The notes under the pieces: generated by a model | What the model was told of the DNA's origin: nothing | The model's database searches: none | The model's input: only the letters and a program-made list of their open reading frames with translations | Source of the DNA: an uncultured Porphyromonadaceae bacterium | GTDB lineage: Bacteria; Bacteroidota; Bacteroidia; Bacteroidales; Muribaculaceae | Assembly: GCA_900546365.1 (NCBI GenBank) | Contig: URCF01000003.1 | Coordinates: 1-64,000, forward strand | Length of the DNA stretch: 64,000 bases | Reading direction: 5' to 3' | Made by a program: the position numbers and the translations under genes | Shown: positions 17,956 to 27,153 of the stretch, piece after piece | Position numbering within the stretch: the stretch's first letter is position 1 | Layout: each line of letters starts with the position of its first letter

Positions 17956-18090
17956 AAAAAAATTGCACTTGCCGTAAAACCCGACAGGCGCATCCACGCA
18001 TGCCAGAGTTTCAAGCCAGTGCAGGTAACAGTTCTCTTTCAGTCCATAGCGGCATCCCGGATGCCGGTGACGGAGAGCAACTCTTTGTCT
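17956..18090 (-). ncRNA. Candidate structured RNA between zapA and rny (6S-like position)
   Basis: The 211-base gap between zapA and rny holds several structures on the minus strand. There is an exact 7-base-pair hairpin (CGGCATC with GATGCCG, 18050-18066). A longer-range stem pairs TGCACT near 18018-18023 with AGTGCA near 17964-17969. Seven U residues follow directly (complement of 17956-17962), so the RNA would end like a rho-independent transcript. 6S RNA genes are often next to zapA in other bacteria, so a 6S-like RNA is one explanation; the leader of rny or a zapA terminator are others. No family match was tested. Confidence 0.35.
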
Positions 18091-18096
18091 CCGATG

Positions 18097-18414
18097 TCAG
18101 ATATCTCCCTTAGCCACAGCGGCACTATCGTTGTCGCCCATAAGCAATGCGTCAAGCTCTGTTTCAAAATCCTCCAGAAACCGTGCTGTTTCTGCATTGC
18201 TCTCTGTTGCAGTTACATACCCCTTGGCAAACAACAGGCACACCATTGCCATGATCTCATCGGGCTTCTTCACCTCAAAGCGGTTGGCAAAGCCGTCCCA
18301 TGCATGGTTCACCTGACGCGCTGCTTCCCTGAGTGTGGCTTCCTCATTGCGATTCACTGCCAGCGATAGGGTCACATTGCCGAGGCGTAGTTTTATGTCG
18401 AGTATATCTTTCAT
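18097..18414 (-). CDS. zapA: Cell division protein ZapA
   Basis: Cytosolic FtsZ-ring-associated protein of 105 residues. It opens with the typical short strand pair (DIKLRLGNVTLSLAVN), then EEATLREAARQVNHAWDGFANRF and a helical C-terminal half that would form the dimer/tetramer coiled coil. ZapA crosslinks FtsZ filaments. The gene starts 4 bases after a coiled-coil gene, so they form a two-gene unit, a layout seen in many Bacteroidetes. Confidence 0.85.
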   Translation of the reverse strand: MKDILDIKLRLGNVTLSLAVNRNEEATLREAARQVNHAWDGFANRFEVKKPDEIMAMVCLLFAKGYVTATESNAETARFLEDFETELDALLMGDNDSAAVAKGDI

Positions 18415-18418
18415 TGCA

Positions 18419-18712
18419 TCAATCGGTTAATTCGGCGATGCATTTGTCTATGTCCCGCACTAATTGGCTCAATACTGCGCGACTAAGCTCCATATCTGCC
18501 CCTCGAACACTCAGGGGGCTCACCACGCGCAGATGCTCAAGCTGCTGTTCAAGCAGCGCTATCTGCTTCTGCTGCTGCCTGACGGTGTCATGCAGCTGTG
18601 CAAGCTCGGCATCCTGATGCTGCTTCTGCCTGAGGAGCAGCTTGTAGCGTTCCATCAGTAGCTTCGCTTTGCTCTGCAGGCTTTGCAAGCGTGTTTGGAG
18701 TTCATCGGCCAT
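18419..18712 (-). CDS. Small coiled-coil protein upstream of zapA
   Basis: A 97-residue cytosolic protein that is almost entirely coiled coil: leucine and glutamine heptads from residue 5 to about 62 (LQSLQSKAKLLMERYKLLL, then DTVRQQQKQIALLEQQLEHL). A short amphipathic C-terminus ends in DIDKCIAELTD. I cannot assign a family. Its position directly before zapA and its ZapB-like composition suggest a divisome or FtsZ-ring partner, but that is inference. Confidence 0.7.
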   Translation of the reverse strand: MADELQTRLQSLQSKAKLLMERYKLLLRQKQHQDAELAQLHDTVRQQQKQIALLEQQLEHLRVVSPLSVRGADMELSRAVLSQLVRDIDKCIAELTD

Positions 18713-18730
18713 TATTACACCAAATTTTTA

Positions 18731-18762
18731 CAAAAGTAACCATTTCCTCCCAATCCCGCAAA
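18731..18762 (-). promoter_or_regulatory. Bacteroidetes-type promoter for the coiled-coil/zapA unit
   Basis: On the minus strand TTTG (18759-18762) is followed after exactly 20 bases by TACTTTTG (18731-18738), matching the Bacteroidetes primary sigma consensus TTTG-N19-21-TAnnTTTG. It lies 19 bases upstream of the coiled-coil start codon. Confidence 0.7.
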
Positions 18763-18804
18763 TTTTATTTCCATCTCTATGATAACTGATCCGGTATTTC
18801 CATG

Positions 18805-19320
18805 TCAGTTGACGAGGAGGCGTTGGAGGAGGTAGGCGTCGCGGTAGCTTTGGCCGATGCGCACCCATGAGCGCAGCCGTCCGTTGATGCTGAATCCCTG
18901 GCTCCTGAACAGCTGCAGGGCAGGGGTGTTATCCTCGCCACACACGCACCACAATTGGTGCAGTCCGAGCACGTTGCCGCTGTACTCGGCAAGTCGCGCT
19001 ATCGCCAGCTGTCCTACTCCCCGGTGCTGCCACTCTTTGCTCACCATTATCCCCACTCCTGCGCGGCGGTTCACAGCGTCGATATCGTAAAGATCCACCA
19101 TTCCAATGCTTTTGCCCTCTGCGCAAATCATCAGCCGGAGCTGCCCTTCGGCATACACATCACCGCTATAACCATCGATGTACTCCCTGATCTGATGCAG
19201 TGACAGCGGGGCATGGGTTCGCCCGAATCGCCAAAGCTCGCGGTCGTTCTCCCACATATACATCATTGTGGCGTCCTCCGGCTCAATCGCTCTCAGCTCT
19301 ATGTCCACACTGCTGCTCAT
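18805..19320 (-). CDS. GNAT family N-acetyltransferase (RimJ/SpeG-like)
   Basis: Acetyl-CoA-dependent N-acetyltransferase of 171 residues. The N-terminus [20 protein letters not shown] matches RimJ/RimL and spermidine N-acetyltransferase proteins. The acetyl-CoA-binding motif A is [12 protein letters not shown] near 105-116, and the later segment [15 protein letters not shown] is the typical motif B. Acceptor could be a polyamine, an antibiotic-like amine or a ribosomal protein. The start overlaps the recR stop by 4 bases (ATGA). Confidence 0.85.
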   Translation of the reverse strand: MSSSVDIELRAIEPEDATMMYMWENDRELWRFGRTHAPLSLHQIREYIDGYSGDVYAEGQLRLMICAEGKSIGMVDLYDIDAVNRRAGVGIMVSKEWQHRGVGQLAIARLAEYSGNVLGLHQLWCVCGEDNTPALQLFRSQGFSINGRLRSWVRIGQSYRDAYLLQRLLVN

Positions 19321-19943
19321 GATCCGAAACTTTCTGAAAACAGCCTTCGCTGCACAAGCGACCGCCCGAGTGTCACCTCATCGGTGTATTCCAAATCGTT
19401 GCCCACAGCCACTCCTCGCGCCAGCTGGGTGATTCTCACATCGCTCATCTCGCCGAGCCTCCTGTAGAGGTAGAAATTGGTGGTGTCGCCTTCCATTGTG
19501 GCTCCGAGCGCCAGGATCACCTCCTTCACGCCTCCGCGTTTCACACGCTCCACAAGGCTATCTATCTCGAGCATATCGGGCCCGATGCCGTCCATCGGTG
19601 AGATTACGCCGCCAAGCACATGATACACACCGTTATACTCTCCGGTGCGCTCCACGCTCATCACATCGTTCACATTCTCCACCACACACACTATGCTGTG
19701 GTCGCGGCTCTCAGAGGCGCAGATGGCGCACACTTCGCCGGGCGAAATATTGTGGCACTCGCTGCAGTATTTCACATTGGTGCGCATGTTGATGATAGCG
19801 TTGCCAAGCGCGGTGGCCTCAGCGGCATCGCGCCGGAGCAGGTGCAGGGCGAGTTTCAAGGCTGTTTTTCTGCCCACACCCGGCAACCGCGACAGCTCAT
19901 TGACCGCTGTCTCAAGCTCTTGTGACTGAAATTCCTGATCCAT
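19317..19943 (-). CDS. recR: Recombination mediator protein RecR
   Basis: RecR works with RecO (and RecF) to load RecA at gaps. Seen here: an N-terminal helix-hairpin-helix ([20 protein letters not shown]), a C4 zinc finger ([16 protein letters not shown] near 57-72) and a Toprim region ([17 protein letters not shown], then [16 protein letters not shown]). ATG 19943 is chosen and gives 208 residues, close to E. coli RecR; it overlaps the preceding stop as TGATG. Upstream TTG and GTG codons would only add two residues. Confidence 0.95.
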   Translation of the reverse strand: MDQEFQSQELETAVNELSRLPGVGRKTALKLALHLLRRDAAEATALGNAIINMRTNVKYCSECHNISPGEVCAICASESRDHSIVCVVENVNDVMSVERTGEYNGVYHVLGGVISPMDGIGPDMLEIDSLVERVKRGGVKEVILALGATMEGDTTNFYLYRRLGEMSDVRITQLARGVAVGNDLEYTDEVTLGRSLVQRRLFSESFGS

Positions 19944-20125
19944 CACCAAAATCTGTTGTTCTCCTTTGAATATTCATATCCTGCGGCGGCGAGCCGTTGC
20001 TCAAGCTCCCGGCGGTCCAGCTCCATATCGGCGCACATGGCTTCAAGCCCGTCCGGATATTCATCTCTCAGCTTGGTGTTCACCACGCTCAGCAGCATGG
20101 CCACATCACTTGGCAGTTTGTCCAT
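19943..20125 (-). CDS. DUF4250 family small protein
   Basis: A 60-residue cytosolic protein. The pattern [18 protein letters not shown], then [12 protein letters not shown] and a C-terminal [12 protein letters not shown] matches the DUF4250 family, which is found across Firmicutes and Bacteroidetes with no known function. Its stop overlaps the recR start (TGATG), and the CapA-like gene ends 17 bases upstream, so it sits inside an operon. Confidence 0.8.
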   Translation of the reverse strand: MDKLPSDVAMLLSVVNTKLRDEYPDGLEAMCADMELDRRELEQRLAAAGYEYSKENNRFW

Positions 20126-20142
20126 ATATTGTTTGAAAATAT

Positions 20143-21225
20143 TTACTGTTGGTTGTAACGAGCGATAGCCAAGGTGTCGAGCGGCACTCTGATATTGTGG
20201 CGGTCAAACACCCGCTTGGCATTGTTCCAGAATCCCTTGCGCATCCCCTCGGCGCCTGACGGAGCGGAGCACTCTGCCGGAATAAGGTGGTAGTTGCGCC
20301 TGTCATATCCCGGTGGCACGGTGAACACCATCCTGTATGAAGCGTCGGCCACTCTCGCCTCGCCCAAAGAGTCGCGCTCGAGGCTGACCCTCACCAACGC
20401 CCCTCCGCGGGTGTCGGTGGTGCGCATCCCCGATATAAAGTTGCCGAGGGAGTACACCACAAGGCTTTTTTTGCCACGCGGATTATCCCTCAGCTCCATC
20501 GGCTGAATCACATGTGGATGACCTCCGATGATGAGGTCCACACCAAGCTTGGTGAGCCTGTCGGCGAGCCGTTTCTGCCCGGCGGTTGGTAGTAGATGAT
20601 ACTCTTCACCCCAGTGCAGGCACACGCACACAATCTCGGCTCCGCCGGCCCGGGCCTGAGCCACATCACGCTCTATGAGACTATGGTCAATATAGTCCAC
20701 CACCACATTCCCCTGGATGGTGATGCCGTTGGTGCCGTAGGTGTAGTTGAGCATCCCCACCTTGAACCCCTTCACATTCACTATCTTGGGCAATCGTGCC
20801 GAGCGTGATTCCTTTGAACTGTATATCCCTATCGACTCCACACCGAGCGAATCCAGTACTCCTATGGTGCGGCGGAGTCCGCGGTCGCGGCGGTCGAGCA
20901 TATGGTTGTTGGCTGTCAGGAAAAAGTCAAACCCTGCATCTTTCAGAGCTTTTGCATAATCATCTGGAGCGCAAAACATCGGATACCCCGAATATGGCTT
21001 TCCCCCGAGGGGGGTCTCAAGGTTCACTACTGCCATGTCGGCCGATTGGATATATGGCTCAATGGCAGCGAAATAGTCGGAATAGTCATACCCTCCGTTG
21101 CTTGTGCGTGCAGCATCAAGTTGGCTCTGATGCTGCATGGCATCGCCCGCAAACACCATTTCTGCCTTTGCAGGCAGGAGCAGCGATGCGAGCGAAACAA
21201 ACAGTAGGGTCAACCCGTGTATCAT
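20143..21225 (-). CDS. CapA family metallophosphatase-like protein
   Basis: Exported protein of about 360 residues of the CapA/PgsA-like (PGA_cap) family, a calcineurin-like metallophosphoesterase fold. ATG 21225 is chosen: it overlaps the folD stop by 4 bases (ATGA) and starts a signal peptide ending in LPAKA. The longer open frame would add 46 arginine-rich residues overlapping folD. Motifs are FAGDAM near 25, [27 protein letters not shown] and [11 protein letters not shown]. Homologues are linked to polyglutamate capsule synthesis, but many stand alone with unknown role, as here. Confidence 0.85.
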   Translation of the reverse strand: MIHGLTLLFVSLASLLLPAKAEMVFAGDAMQHQSQLDAARTSNGGYDYSDYFAAIEPYIQSADMAVVNLETPLGGKPYSGYPMFCAPDDYAKALKDAGFDFFLTANNHMLDRRDRGLRRTIGVLDSLGVESIGIYSSKESRSARLPKIVNVKGFKVGMLNYTYGTNGITIQGNVVVDYIDHSLIERDVAQARAGGAEIVCVCLHWGEEYHLLPTAGQKRLADRLTKLGVDLIIGGHPHVIQPMELRDNPRGKKSLVVYSLGNFISGMRTTDTRGGALVRVSLERDSLGEARVADASYRMVFTVPPGYDRRNYHLIPAECSAPSGAEGMRKGFWNNAKRVFDRHNIRVPLDTLAIARYNQQ

Positions 21226-22103
21226 GCCGGATAGATATCGTGGCGGGCGGCAAGCAGGGTGTTCTTCATAAGTGACACAATGGTCATCGGTCCGACGCCG
21301 CCGGGCACCGGGGTGATGTAGGAGCAAAGCGGCTCTACATTGGCAAAATCCACATCGCCGCACAGGCGGAAGCCGCTTTTGCGTGATGCGTCAGGAACTC
21401 GGGTGGTGCCCACATCTATAATAGCTGCACCTTGCTTCACCATATCGGCGGTCACAAACCCCGGGTGGCCAAGAGCAGCTATGATTATGTCGGCCTCGCG
21501 GCATATCTCCTTGATATTCTTGGTGGAGGAGTGGCACACTGTCACAGTGGCATCGCCCGGCTGATGCTTCTGCATCATGAGGGTGGCCACCGGCTTGCCC
21601 ACGATGTTGCTGCGTCCGAGCACCACACAGCGTGCGCCCTTGGTGGGCACATTGTAGCGTGCCAGCAGCTCCATGATGCCGGCTGGAGTGGCACTCACGA
21701 AGCAGGGGAGGCCGATTGACATTCTGCCCACATTGACGGGGTGGAATCCATCCACATCCTTGCGGTAGTCGATAGCCTCGATTATTTTCTGCTCGCTGAT
21801 ATGGCGCGGCAGCGGCAGCTGCACGATGAATCCATCCACATCGGCATCCTTGTTGAGCCTGTCAACGGCCTCAAGGAGCTCGCTTTCAGTCACATCGTCT
21901 TCATATCGGATGAGTGTGGAAGTGAATCCGCATCGCTCGCAGGCTTTCACCTTGTTGGCAACATAGGTTTCACTGCCGCCATCGTGTCCCACGAGAATGG
22001 CTGCCAAGTGGGGGCGTTTGGCCCCGGCTGCCACCATCTGTTCCACTTCGGCTGCTATCTCGTCTTTGATCTGGTCCGAAATTTTCTTTCCGTCTATAAG
22101 CAT
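21222..22103 (-). CDS. folD: Methylenetetrahydrofolate dehydrogenase/cyclohydrolase
   Basis: Bifunctional cytosolic enzyme interconverting 5,10-methylene-, methenyl- and 10-formyl-tetrahydrofolate. Visible signatures: the [14 protein letters not shown] helix with the catalytic Lys near 52-56, the QLPLPRHI motif near 95-102, and the NADP-binding [14 protein letters not shown] near 163-176. The C-terminal [10 protein letters not shown] completes the pattern. The 293-residue length is standard. A 47-base gap separates it from ffh, and its stop overlaps the CapA-like start. Confidence 0.96.
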   Translation of the reverse strand: MLIDGKKISDQIKDEIAAEVEQMVAAGAKRPHLAAILVGHDGGSETYVANKVKACERCGFTSTLIRYEDDVTESELLEAVDRLNKDADVDGFIVQLPLPRHISEQKIIEAIDYRKDVDGFHPVNVGRMSIGLPCFVSATPAGIMELLARYNVPTKGARCVVLGRSNIVGKPVATLMMQKHQPGDATVTVCHSSTKNIKEICREADIIIAALGHPGFVTADMVKQGAAIIDVGTTRVPDASRKSGFRLCGDVDFANVEPLCSYITPVPGGVGPMTIVSLMKNTLLAARHDIYPA

Positions 22104-22150
22104 TGTTGTCTATTGTTTGGAGTAAAAAAATGTAGTGTCGTGGTTGATGG

Positions 22151-23491
22151 TCAGGGGCGCATCCCTTTGCCGCGGAGCATCTGCATCGGGTTTTTCATAC
22201 CCTGCATCTTGTGGGCCATCTTCATCATCTTGCGCATCTCCTCAAACTGCTTCATCATCCTGTTCACCTCCACAATTGTGGTACCGCTGCCCTTGGCGAT
22301 ACGCTGACGGCGGCTGGCGTTTATGATTTCAGGGTTGGCGCGTTCTTTCTTGGTCATTGACTGTATGATAGCCTCTATTGACTTGAAGGCGTTGTCGTCG
22401 ATATCCACATCCTTGATGGCCTTACCCACACCGGGAATCATGGCTGCGAGATCCTTGAGATTGCCCATCTTCTTGATCTGCTGTATCTGCGACATATAGT
22501 CGTCGAAGTTGAACTGGTTCTTGGCAATCTTCTTGGCCAGCTCCCCGGCTTTCTTCTCGTCGTAGGCTGTCTGGATTTTCTCCACGAGGGTCACGATATC
22601 ACCCTTGCCGAGAATACGGTCGGCCATACGGGCGGGGTGGAACACATCAATGCCGTCGAGTTTTTCGCCCGTACCCACAAATTTGATCGGTTTTGTCACC
22701 ACGGCGCGGATGGTCAGTGCGGCACCACCTCGGGTGTCACCATCGAGCTTGGTGAGCACGACGCCGTCAAAATCAAGTCTGTCGTTGAACTCCTTGGCGG
22801 TGTTCACGGCATCCTGACCGGTCATGGCGTCAACCACAAACAATGTTTCCTGAGGTTTGATGGCTTCCTTGATGGCTGAAATCTCGTTCATCATCTGCTC
22901 GTCCACAGCCAGACGGCCAGCGGTATCCACAATCACGAGGTCAAGATTGTGAGCCTTGGCATATTTGATACCGTTCTGGGCTATCTCCACCGGGTTGGTG
23001 TTCCCGTCCTCGGTGTAAACGGGCACATTGATCTGCTCGCCGAGCACCTTGAGCTGGTCGATGGCGGCAGGACGATACACATCGCAAGCCACAAGCAGGG
23101 GGCGCTTGGCCTTCTCGCTCTTGAACTTGCGTGCCAGCTTGCCGGAGAAAGTGGTTTTACCCGAACCCTGCAGACCTGACATCAGTATCACCGTGGGGTT
23201 GCCCGACATGTTGATCTGTGCAGTGTCGCCGCCCATCAGCTGGGTGAGCTCGTCGTTGACTATCTTGATCATCATTTCGCCGGGCTTCACAGCGGTGAGC
23301 ACATGGGCACCAATTGCCTTGGCCTTGACTGTGTCGGTGAACTGCTTGGCCACCTTATAGTTTACATCGGCATCCAAAAGTGCGCGGCGCACATCCTTGA
23401 GGGTTTCGGCCACGTTGATTTCCGTGATTTTGCCTTGACCTTTGAGAATTTTAAAGCTGCGTTCAAGGCGCTCGGTTAGATTTTCAAACAT
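22151..23491 (-). CDS. ffh: Signal recognition particle protein Ffh (SRP54)
   Basis: GTPase that binds signal sequences of nascent membrane and exported proteins and docks to FtsY. The N domain (1-85) is followed by the G domain with GLQGSGKTTFSGKL near 103, DTAGR near 187 and TKLDGDTRGGAAL near 245. The methionine-rich M domain begins near 300 (MSQIQQIKKMGNLKDLAAMIPG, later MMKQFEEMRKMMKMAHKMQGM). The 446-residue length is usual. The SRP RNA gene is not seen nearby. Confidence 0.96.
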   Translation of the reverse strand: MFENLTERLERSFKILKGQGKITEINVAETLKDVRRALLDADVNYKVAKQFTDTVKAKAIGAHVLTAVKPGEMMIKIVNDELTQLMGGDTAQINMSGNPTVILMSGLQGSGKTTFSGKLARKFKSEKAKRPLLVACDVYRPAAIDQLKVLGEQINVPVYTEDGNTNPVEIAQNGIKYAKAHNLDLVIVDTAGRLAVDEQMMNEISAIKEAIKPQETLFVVDAMTGQDAVNTAKEFNDRLDFDGVVLTKLDGDTRGGAALTIRAVVTKPIKFVGTGEKLDGIDVFHPARMADRILGKGDIVTLVEKIQTAYDEKKAGELAKKIAKNQFNFDDYMSQIQQIKKMGNLKDLAAMIPGVGKAIKDVDIDDNAFKSIEAIIQSMTKKERANPEIINASRRQRIAKGSGTTIVEVNRMMKQFEEMRKMMKMAHKMQGMKNPMQMLRGKGMRP

Positions 23492-23512
23492 ATAGTGCTG
23501 GAGATTTCTGGT

Positions 23513-23863
23513 TTACAAAAGTTGGTTGGTGGCAGTGTCGGGAAACACCACAGCAGGCTTGAATGTGCGGGCCTCTTCGGCGTCCATCAGGGCGTAGGCC
23601 ATGATGATCACCACATCACCGGGGTGCACCTTGCGTGCGGCGGCTCCGTTGAGGCATATCATTCCGCTGCCCGGCTCGCCGGCAATGGCGTAGGTGTCGA
23701 AACGCTCTCCGTTGTTGTTGTCCACGATATACACCCGCTCACCGGGGAGAATGTTGGCCGCTTCCATCAACCGGCTGTCGATGGTGATGCTGCCTATGTA
23801 ATTAAGGTTGGCCTCTGTCACCGTCACCCGGTGAATCTTGGACTTTAGCATTTGTAGCTGCAT
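23513..23863 (-). CDS. panD: Aspartate 1-decarboxylase
   Basis: Pyruvoyl enzyme that makes beta-alanine for pantothenate. With ATG 23863 as start, the self-cleavage site is Gly24-Ser25 (NYIGSITID), at the same positions as in E. coli PanD. Lys9, Tyr58-region residues and the [11 protein letters not shown] segment near 72-82 are present. The product is 116 residues; a longer frame from 23905 would overlap panC and spoil this register. It directly follows panC and supplies that enzyme's second substrate. Confidence 0.95.
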   Translation of the reverse strand: MQLQMLKSKIHRVTVTEANLNYIGSITIDSRLMEAANILPGERVYIVDNNNGERFDTYAIAGEPGSGMICLNGAAARKVHPGDVVIIMAYALMDAEEARTFKPAVVFPDTATNQLL

Positions 23864-23873
23864 GGCAAATAAA

Positions 23874-24725
23874 TCAGTTTGGCCGTGTGTAGAGTATATT
23901 GTCAATCAGTCGCACATCGCCGCAATACACGGTGACACATCCCACAGTGCCGTTGGGTGACTGCCAGTTGTCCACCGGCTGCATAGTGAGTGCATCGGCT
24001 ATCTCGTAGTATTCGGTTTCGAGGCCGCCGGCGTTGTTGATCTGCTCGGTGACCCATTGTTTCACTTCTGCAGGTGTGTGGTCAGCCGCCATGGAGAGGC
24101 TCTCTGCAAGCACACGGTGGATGGCCGGAGCCTGAGCTCTTCCTTCGGGGGTGAGGCGCACATTGCGGCTCGACAAAGCAAGACCATCGGGTTCGCGCAT
24201 TATGGGGCAAGCCACAATCTCAAGGTCAAACCCCTCGAGCTGCACCATGCGGCGGATGACAGCTATCTGCTGGAAATCTTTCTCACCGAAATAGGCGCGG
24301 GTGGGGAGCACCATTGCAAACAGCTTGCTCACTATCTGCGCCACACCATTGAAGTGTCCGGGGCGCATGGCTCCTTCCATCACTTCGGCCACCTCGCCGA
24401 GAGGGAACACCCTTGTGTCGGGCTCGGGATAAATCTCCTCCACCGACGGGATGAACGCATAGTCGGCTCCGTGCTTCTCAAGAAGCTCACAGTCGGCCTG
24501 TTCGGTGCGCGGATAAGTGCTCAGGTCGTTGGGATTGTTGAATTGGGTGGGGTTGACAAACACGCTCACCACCACAATGTTGTTCTGTTCGCGGGCTTTG
24601 TCCACGAGCGAGGCATGGCCGGCGTGGAGCGCACCCATTGTCGGCACAAGACCTATTGATTGGCCGGCGGCGCGTGCTTCATCCATGGCTTGACGCAATT
24701 CGCCGACAGTTCGTAACACTTTCAT
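23874..24725 (-). CDS. panC: Pantothenate synthetase
   Basis: ATP-dependent ligase that joins pantoate and beta-alanine. It shows the HIGH-like [10 protein letters not shown] near 28-37, the YFGEKDFQQ motif near 150-158 and the KMSKS-like SSRNVRL near 185-191. The length of 283 residues is typical. It is the first gene after a clear promoter and precedes panD, ffh, folD and the recR group. PanB is not in the window. Confidence 0.96.
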   Translation of the reverse strand: MKVLRTVGELRQAMDEARAAGQSIGLVPTMGALHAGHASLVDKAREQNNIVVVSVFVNPTQFNNPNDLSTYPRTEQADCELLEKHGADYAFIPSVEEIYPEPDTRVFPLGEVAEVMEGAMRPGHFNGVAQIVSKLFAMVLPTRAYFGEKDFQQIAVIRRMVQLEGFDLEIVACPIMREPDGLALSSRNVRLTPEGRAQAPAIHRVLAESLSMAADHTPAEVKQWVTEQINNAGGLETEYYEIADALTMQPVDNWQSPNGTVGCVTVYCGDVRLIDNILYTRPN

Positions 24726-24751
24726 ATCAAGTTAGTGAAATATTTCGGGTG

Positions 24752-24781
24752 CAAAGGTACAAAATTATGCACAATTGACAA
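24752..24781 (-). promoter_or_regulatory. Bacteroidetes-type promoter for panC
   Basis: On the minus strand TTG (24779-24781) is separated by 19 bases from TACCTTTG (24752-24759), matching the consensus. It lies 26 bases upstream of the panC start and just after the end of the FBPase gene, so panC probably begins its own operon. Confidence 0.7.
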
Positions 24782-24795
24782 GGGGTGTGCGCCTG

Positions 24796-26799
24796 TCAAT
24801 TGGAGGAACGCTCGTGGATGTACCCCCTGCGGTAGGCGTAGAGCAGCTCCATGAGCTCGTCAATCTGGCTCTGGAGCACAGCTCCTTTGTCGGTGTCGCG
24901 CACCCTCATGCGGTGGGCGCTGAGCTCCACTATCTGGTTGGTGCTCACTATGTCGGTGCCGTAGAGCACAGCGTTTTTGGCGGTGGTGAACGGCTCATGG
25001 GCCACCAGCTCGAACCCCCGGCTGTGGAACACCAGAGTGTAGCCCGCTATACCTGTGGTGTGATGGTAGGCCTTGGAAAATCCTCCATCAATCACCATAA
25101 GTTTACCTCCGGCTTTGATGGGGTTCTCGCCGCTGCCGGCTTTCACCGGCACATGGCCGTTGATGATATGGCGGTGCATCCCTTTCACCCCGAACTCGTC
25201 AAGAATCATGTCGCATATCTCGGGAGTGTCGCGCAAGGTGTAGTAATGGCCCTTTATCTCCTTGTGGGTGAGCGGATCGTCGATAAAATACCGTTCAAAG
25301 GTGGCCATCTTCGATTTGTCAAACAGAGGCGAGTCAGGGCCGCACCAAAGATACCAAAAATAGTCCACGGCGAACGATTTTTCGTCTGAATCAGAATCAT
25401 CGTTGAAGGCAGCCCGCACAAGTGTGTTGACACGCTCAAAAAGTTTCTTGCCTGTAAATGTTTCGCCCGCTATGGCCACCTCCCGCAGTGTGCCGTCCTG
25501 ATTGAGCGGCATCGAGGCGTGATACAGCAGATTGCCGTTATATACCCCGTAGATGGCTCCGTGGCTTATCATCACGCGGATATGACTCTGCAGCTTGTCG
25601 CTCACAAGGAATGAGTGGACAAGCTTATTGACAATATCCTCCTCTTCGGACGAAAGCCTGTATGGGTCGGCGGGGTCAATGGTGGGGAATTTGGAGTCAA
25701 TGAGGTTGAATCTCCCCTCGGGAAGATTGATGACACCTTTCTCCAAATCAATGAGATGCAGCAGCCGTCGCGACTCCATGCCCCAGTCGGGGTGTTGCCC
25801 GGCCATCGCTCCCTCGAGCTTGAACTGAATCACGGAGATGGCCTTGTGCATCTTGGCCAGCATCTGGAGGTCGCGGTGGGAGTAGCCGTTATCTTCGTTG
25901 TCGCCAAGTTTTGGCGCAAACCGGCTGCAAGGGTCATCCTTATAGGTGTCCATGGCGAAGGTGACGAGCGGCACAAGGTTGATGCCGTAGCCGTCCTCAA
26001 GGGTGGTCATGTTGGCGTAGCGCAGCGACATGCGCAGCACATTGGCAATACAGCAGGGATTGCCCGCGGCGGCTCCCATCCACACAATGTCGTGGTTGCC
26101 CCACTGGATGTCGAAGTTGGGATACCCCGACAGCAGATCCATGATCAGGTGGGCACCCGGACCGCGGTCGTAGATGTCACCCAGCACATGGAGCTGGTCG
26201 ATACTCAGCCTCTGGATCACATGGCACATCGCCACAATGAAATCCTCCGCCCTCCCGGTGAGGATGATAGTTTCGATGATGCGGTTGAAATAAGCCGTTT
26301 TCTTGGAGTCATCGGGAGTTTCATGCAGCAGCTCCTCAATGATATAGGCATACTCCTTGGGGAGAGCCTTGCGCACCTTGGAGCGGGTGTATTTGGCAGA
26401 CACCGTGCGCACCATCTTCACGAGCTGGTTGAGCGTAATCTTGTAGAAATCCACAAGGTCGCTCTCGGTTTCCTTTATCAGCTCAAGCTTTGGTTTGGGA
26501 TAATAGATGAGCGAGCAAAGCTCCTTGATTTCGCTGTCGCGCATGGTGGATCCGAACAGCTCCGTAGCCTTGCGTTTGATATTGCCCGACGCGTTGCGCA
26601 GAGTGTGGCCGAAAGCCTCATATTCGCCGTGGAGGTCGGCCACGAAATGTTCCGTGCCTTTCGGGAGGTTCAGGATAGCCTCGAGGTTGATAATCTCAGT
26701 GCTTGCCGCGCTGATGTTAGGGAAAGTTTGCGACAGAAGCTCGAGCACGCGACGGTCGTTCTCAAGATTCAGCTTCTTATATTTTTGAATATTGGCCAT
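24796..26799 (-). CDS. fbp: Fructose-1,6-bisphosphatase class III
   Basis: Gluconeogenic phosphatase of the Firmicutes/Bacteroidetes class III type, hydrolysing fructose 1,6-bisphosphate. The calcineurin-like metal site is visible: DLHGEYEAF near 52-60, GDIYDRGPG near 202-210 and WGNHD near 230-234. A later His in RHIINGHVPVK and a DGGF segment near 570 complete the site. The 667-residue length is typical of this class. It is unrelated to the E. coli class I enzyme. A -7-like TACTTTTG lies 20 bases upstream. Confidence 0.93.
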   Translation of the reverse strand: MANIQKYKKLNLENDRRVLELLSQTFPNISAASTEIINLEAILNLPKGTEHFVADLHGEYEAFGHTLRNASGNIKRKATELFGSTMRDSEIKELCSLIYYPKPKLELIKETESDLVDFYKITLNQLVKMVRTVSAKYTRSKVRKALPKEYAYIIEELLHETPDDSKKTAYFNRIIETIILTGRAEDFIVAMCHVIQRLSIDQLHVLGDIYDRGPGAHLIMDLLSGYPNFDIQWGNHDIVWMGAAAGNPCCIANVLRMSLRYANMTTLEDGYGINLVPLVTFAMDTYKDDPCSRFAPKLGDNEDNGYSHRDLQMLAKMHKAISVIQFKLEGAMAGQHPDWGMESRRLLHLIDLEKGVINLPEGRFNLIDSKFPTIDPADPYRLSSEEEDIVNKLVHSFLVSDKLQSHIRVMISHGAIYGVYNGNLLYHASMPLNQDGTLREVAIAGETFTGKKLFERVNTLVRAAFNDDSDSDEKSFAVDYFWYLWCGPDSPLFDKSKMATFERYFIDDPLTHKEIKGHYYTLRDTPEICDMILDEFGVKGMHRHIINGHVPVKAGSGENPIKAGGKLMVIDGGFSKAYHHTTGIAGYTLVFHSRGFELVAHEPFTTAKNAVLYGTDIVSTNQIVELSAHRMRVRDTDKGAVLQSQIDELMELLYAYRRGYIHERSSN

Positions 26800-26818
26800 G
26801 TGAAGGGATATGTTTTTA

Positions 26819-26826
26819 CAAAAGTA
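26819..26826 (-). promoter_or_regulatory. Promoter -7 element for fbp
   Basis: TACTTTTG on the minus strand, 19 bases before the FBPase start codon, fits TAnnTTTG. I do not see a good upstream TTG at the right distance, so this is a weaker promoter call. Confidence 0.4.
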
Positions 26827-26936
26827 ATGGTTTTACTCCTTGCCCACCGTATAATAAATGTTAATTCCGCGCCACATTCCAATAGGCCCGGTAAGTCCAA
26901 AAGTGTATCTTGGTCATCGGGTGTCTTAAAAAGCGA

Positions 26937-26965
26937 CTGTGCCTAACTCAACGAGTTAGGCACAG
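26937..26965 (-). terminator. Terminator downstream of tRNA-Pro
   Basis: A perfect 13-base-pair stem (CTGTGCCTAACTC with GAGTTAGGCACAG) with a 3-base loop lies 12 bases after the tRNA and is followed on the minus strand by TCGCTTTTT. It is a strong intrinsic terminator for the tRNA transcript and separates it from fbp. Confidence 0.85.
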
Positions 26966-26977
26966 ATAGATGAGGAG

Positions 26978-27051
26978 TCGGGGTGACAGGATTCGAACCT
27001 GCGACCACCTGGTCCCAAACCAGGTGCGCTACCGGACTGCGCTACGCCCCG
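26978..27051 (-). tRNA. tRNA-Pro (TGG anticodon)
   Basis: A 74-base tRNA with all arms: D-arm AGCGCAGTCCGGTAGCGC, anticodon stem ACCTGG/CCAGGT with loop TTTGGGA giving anticodon TGG, and T-arm GCAGGTTCGAATCCTGT. The acceptor is CGGGGCG with CACCCCG, which leaves a C.A mismatch at the sixth pair. The discriminator is A. CCA is not encoded and must be added by the CCA enzyme. Confidence 0.95.
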
Positions 27052-27127
27052 AATGGCCAATGGCCGTTTTTGTGGCGCAAAGATAGTTAGTTTTTGGTAA
27101 ATGTGCAACGGTTATTGTTATTTTTTG

Positions 27128-27135
27128 TACCTTTG
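27128..27135 (+). promoter_or_regulatory. Promoter -7 element for the small lipoprotein gene
   Basis: TACCTTTG lies 18 bases before the start codon and fits TAnnTTTG. No convincing TTG is found at the usual 19-21 base distance. Confidence 0.45.
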
Positions 27136-27153
27136 CGGAGTTAACATATTACA

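Noticed and set aside
21226..21363. N-terminal extension of the CapA-like protein
   Set aside because: It overlaps folD and would place an arginine-rich stretch ahead of a perfectly good signal peptide at 21225.
25615..26946. A 443-codon open frame on the plus strand
   Set aside because: It is antisense to the class III FBPase gene, has His/Val-rich composition and continues through the terminator of the tRNA transcript.
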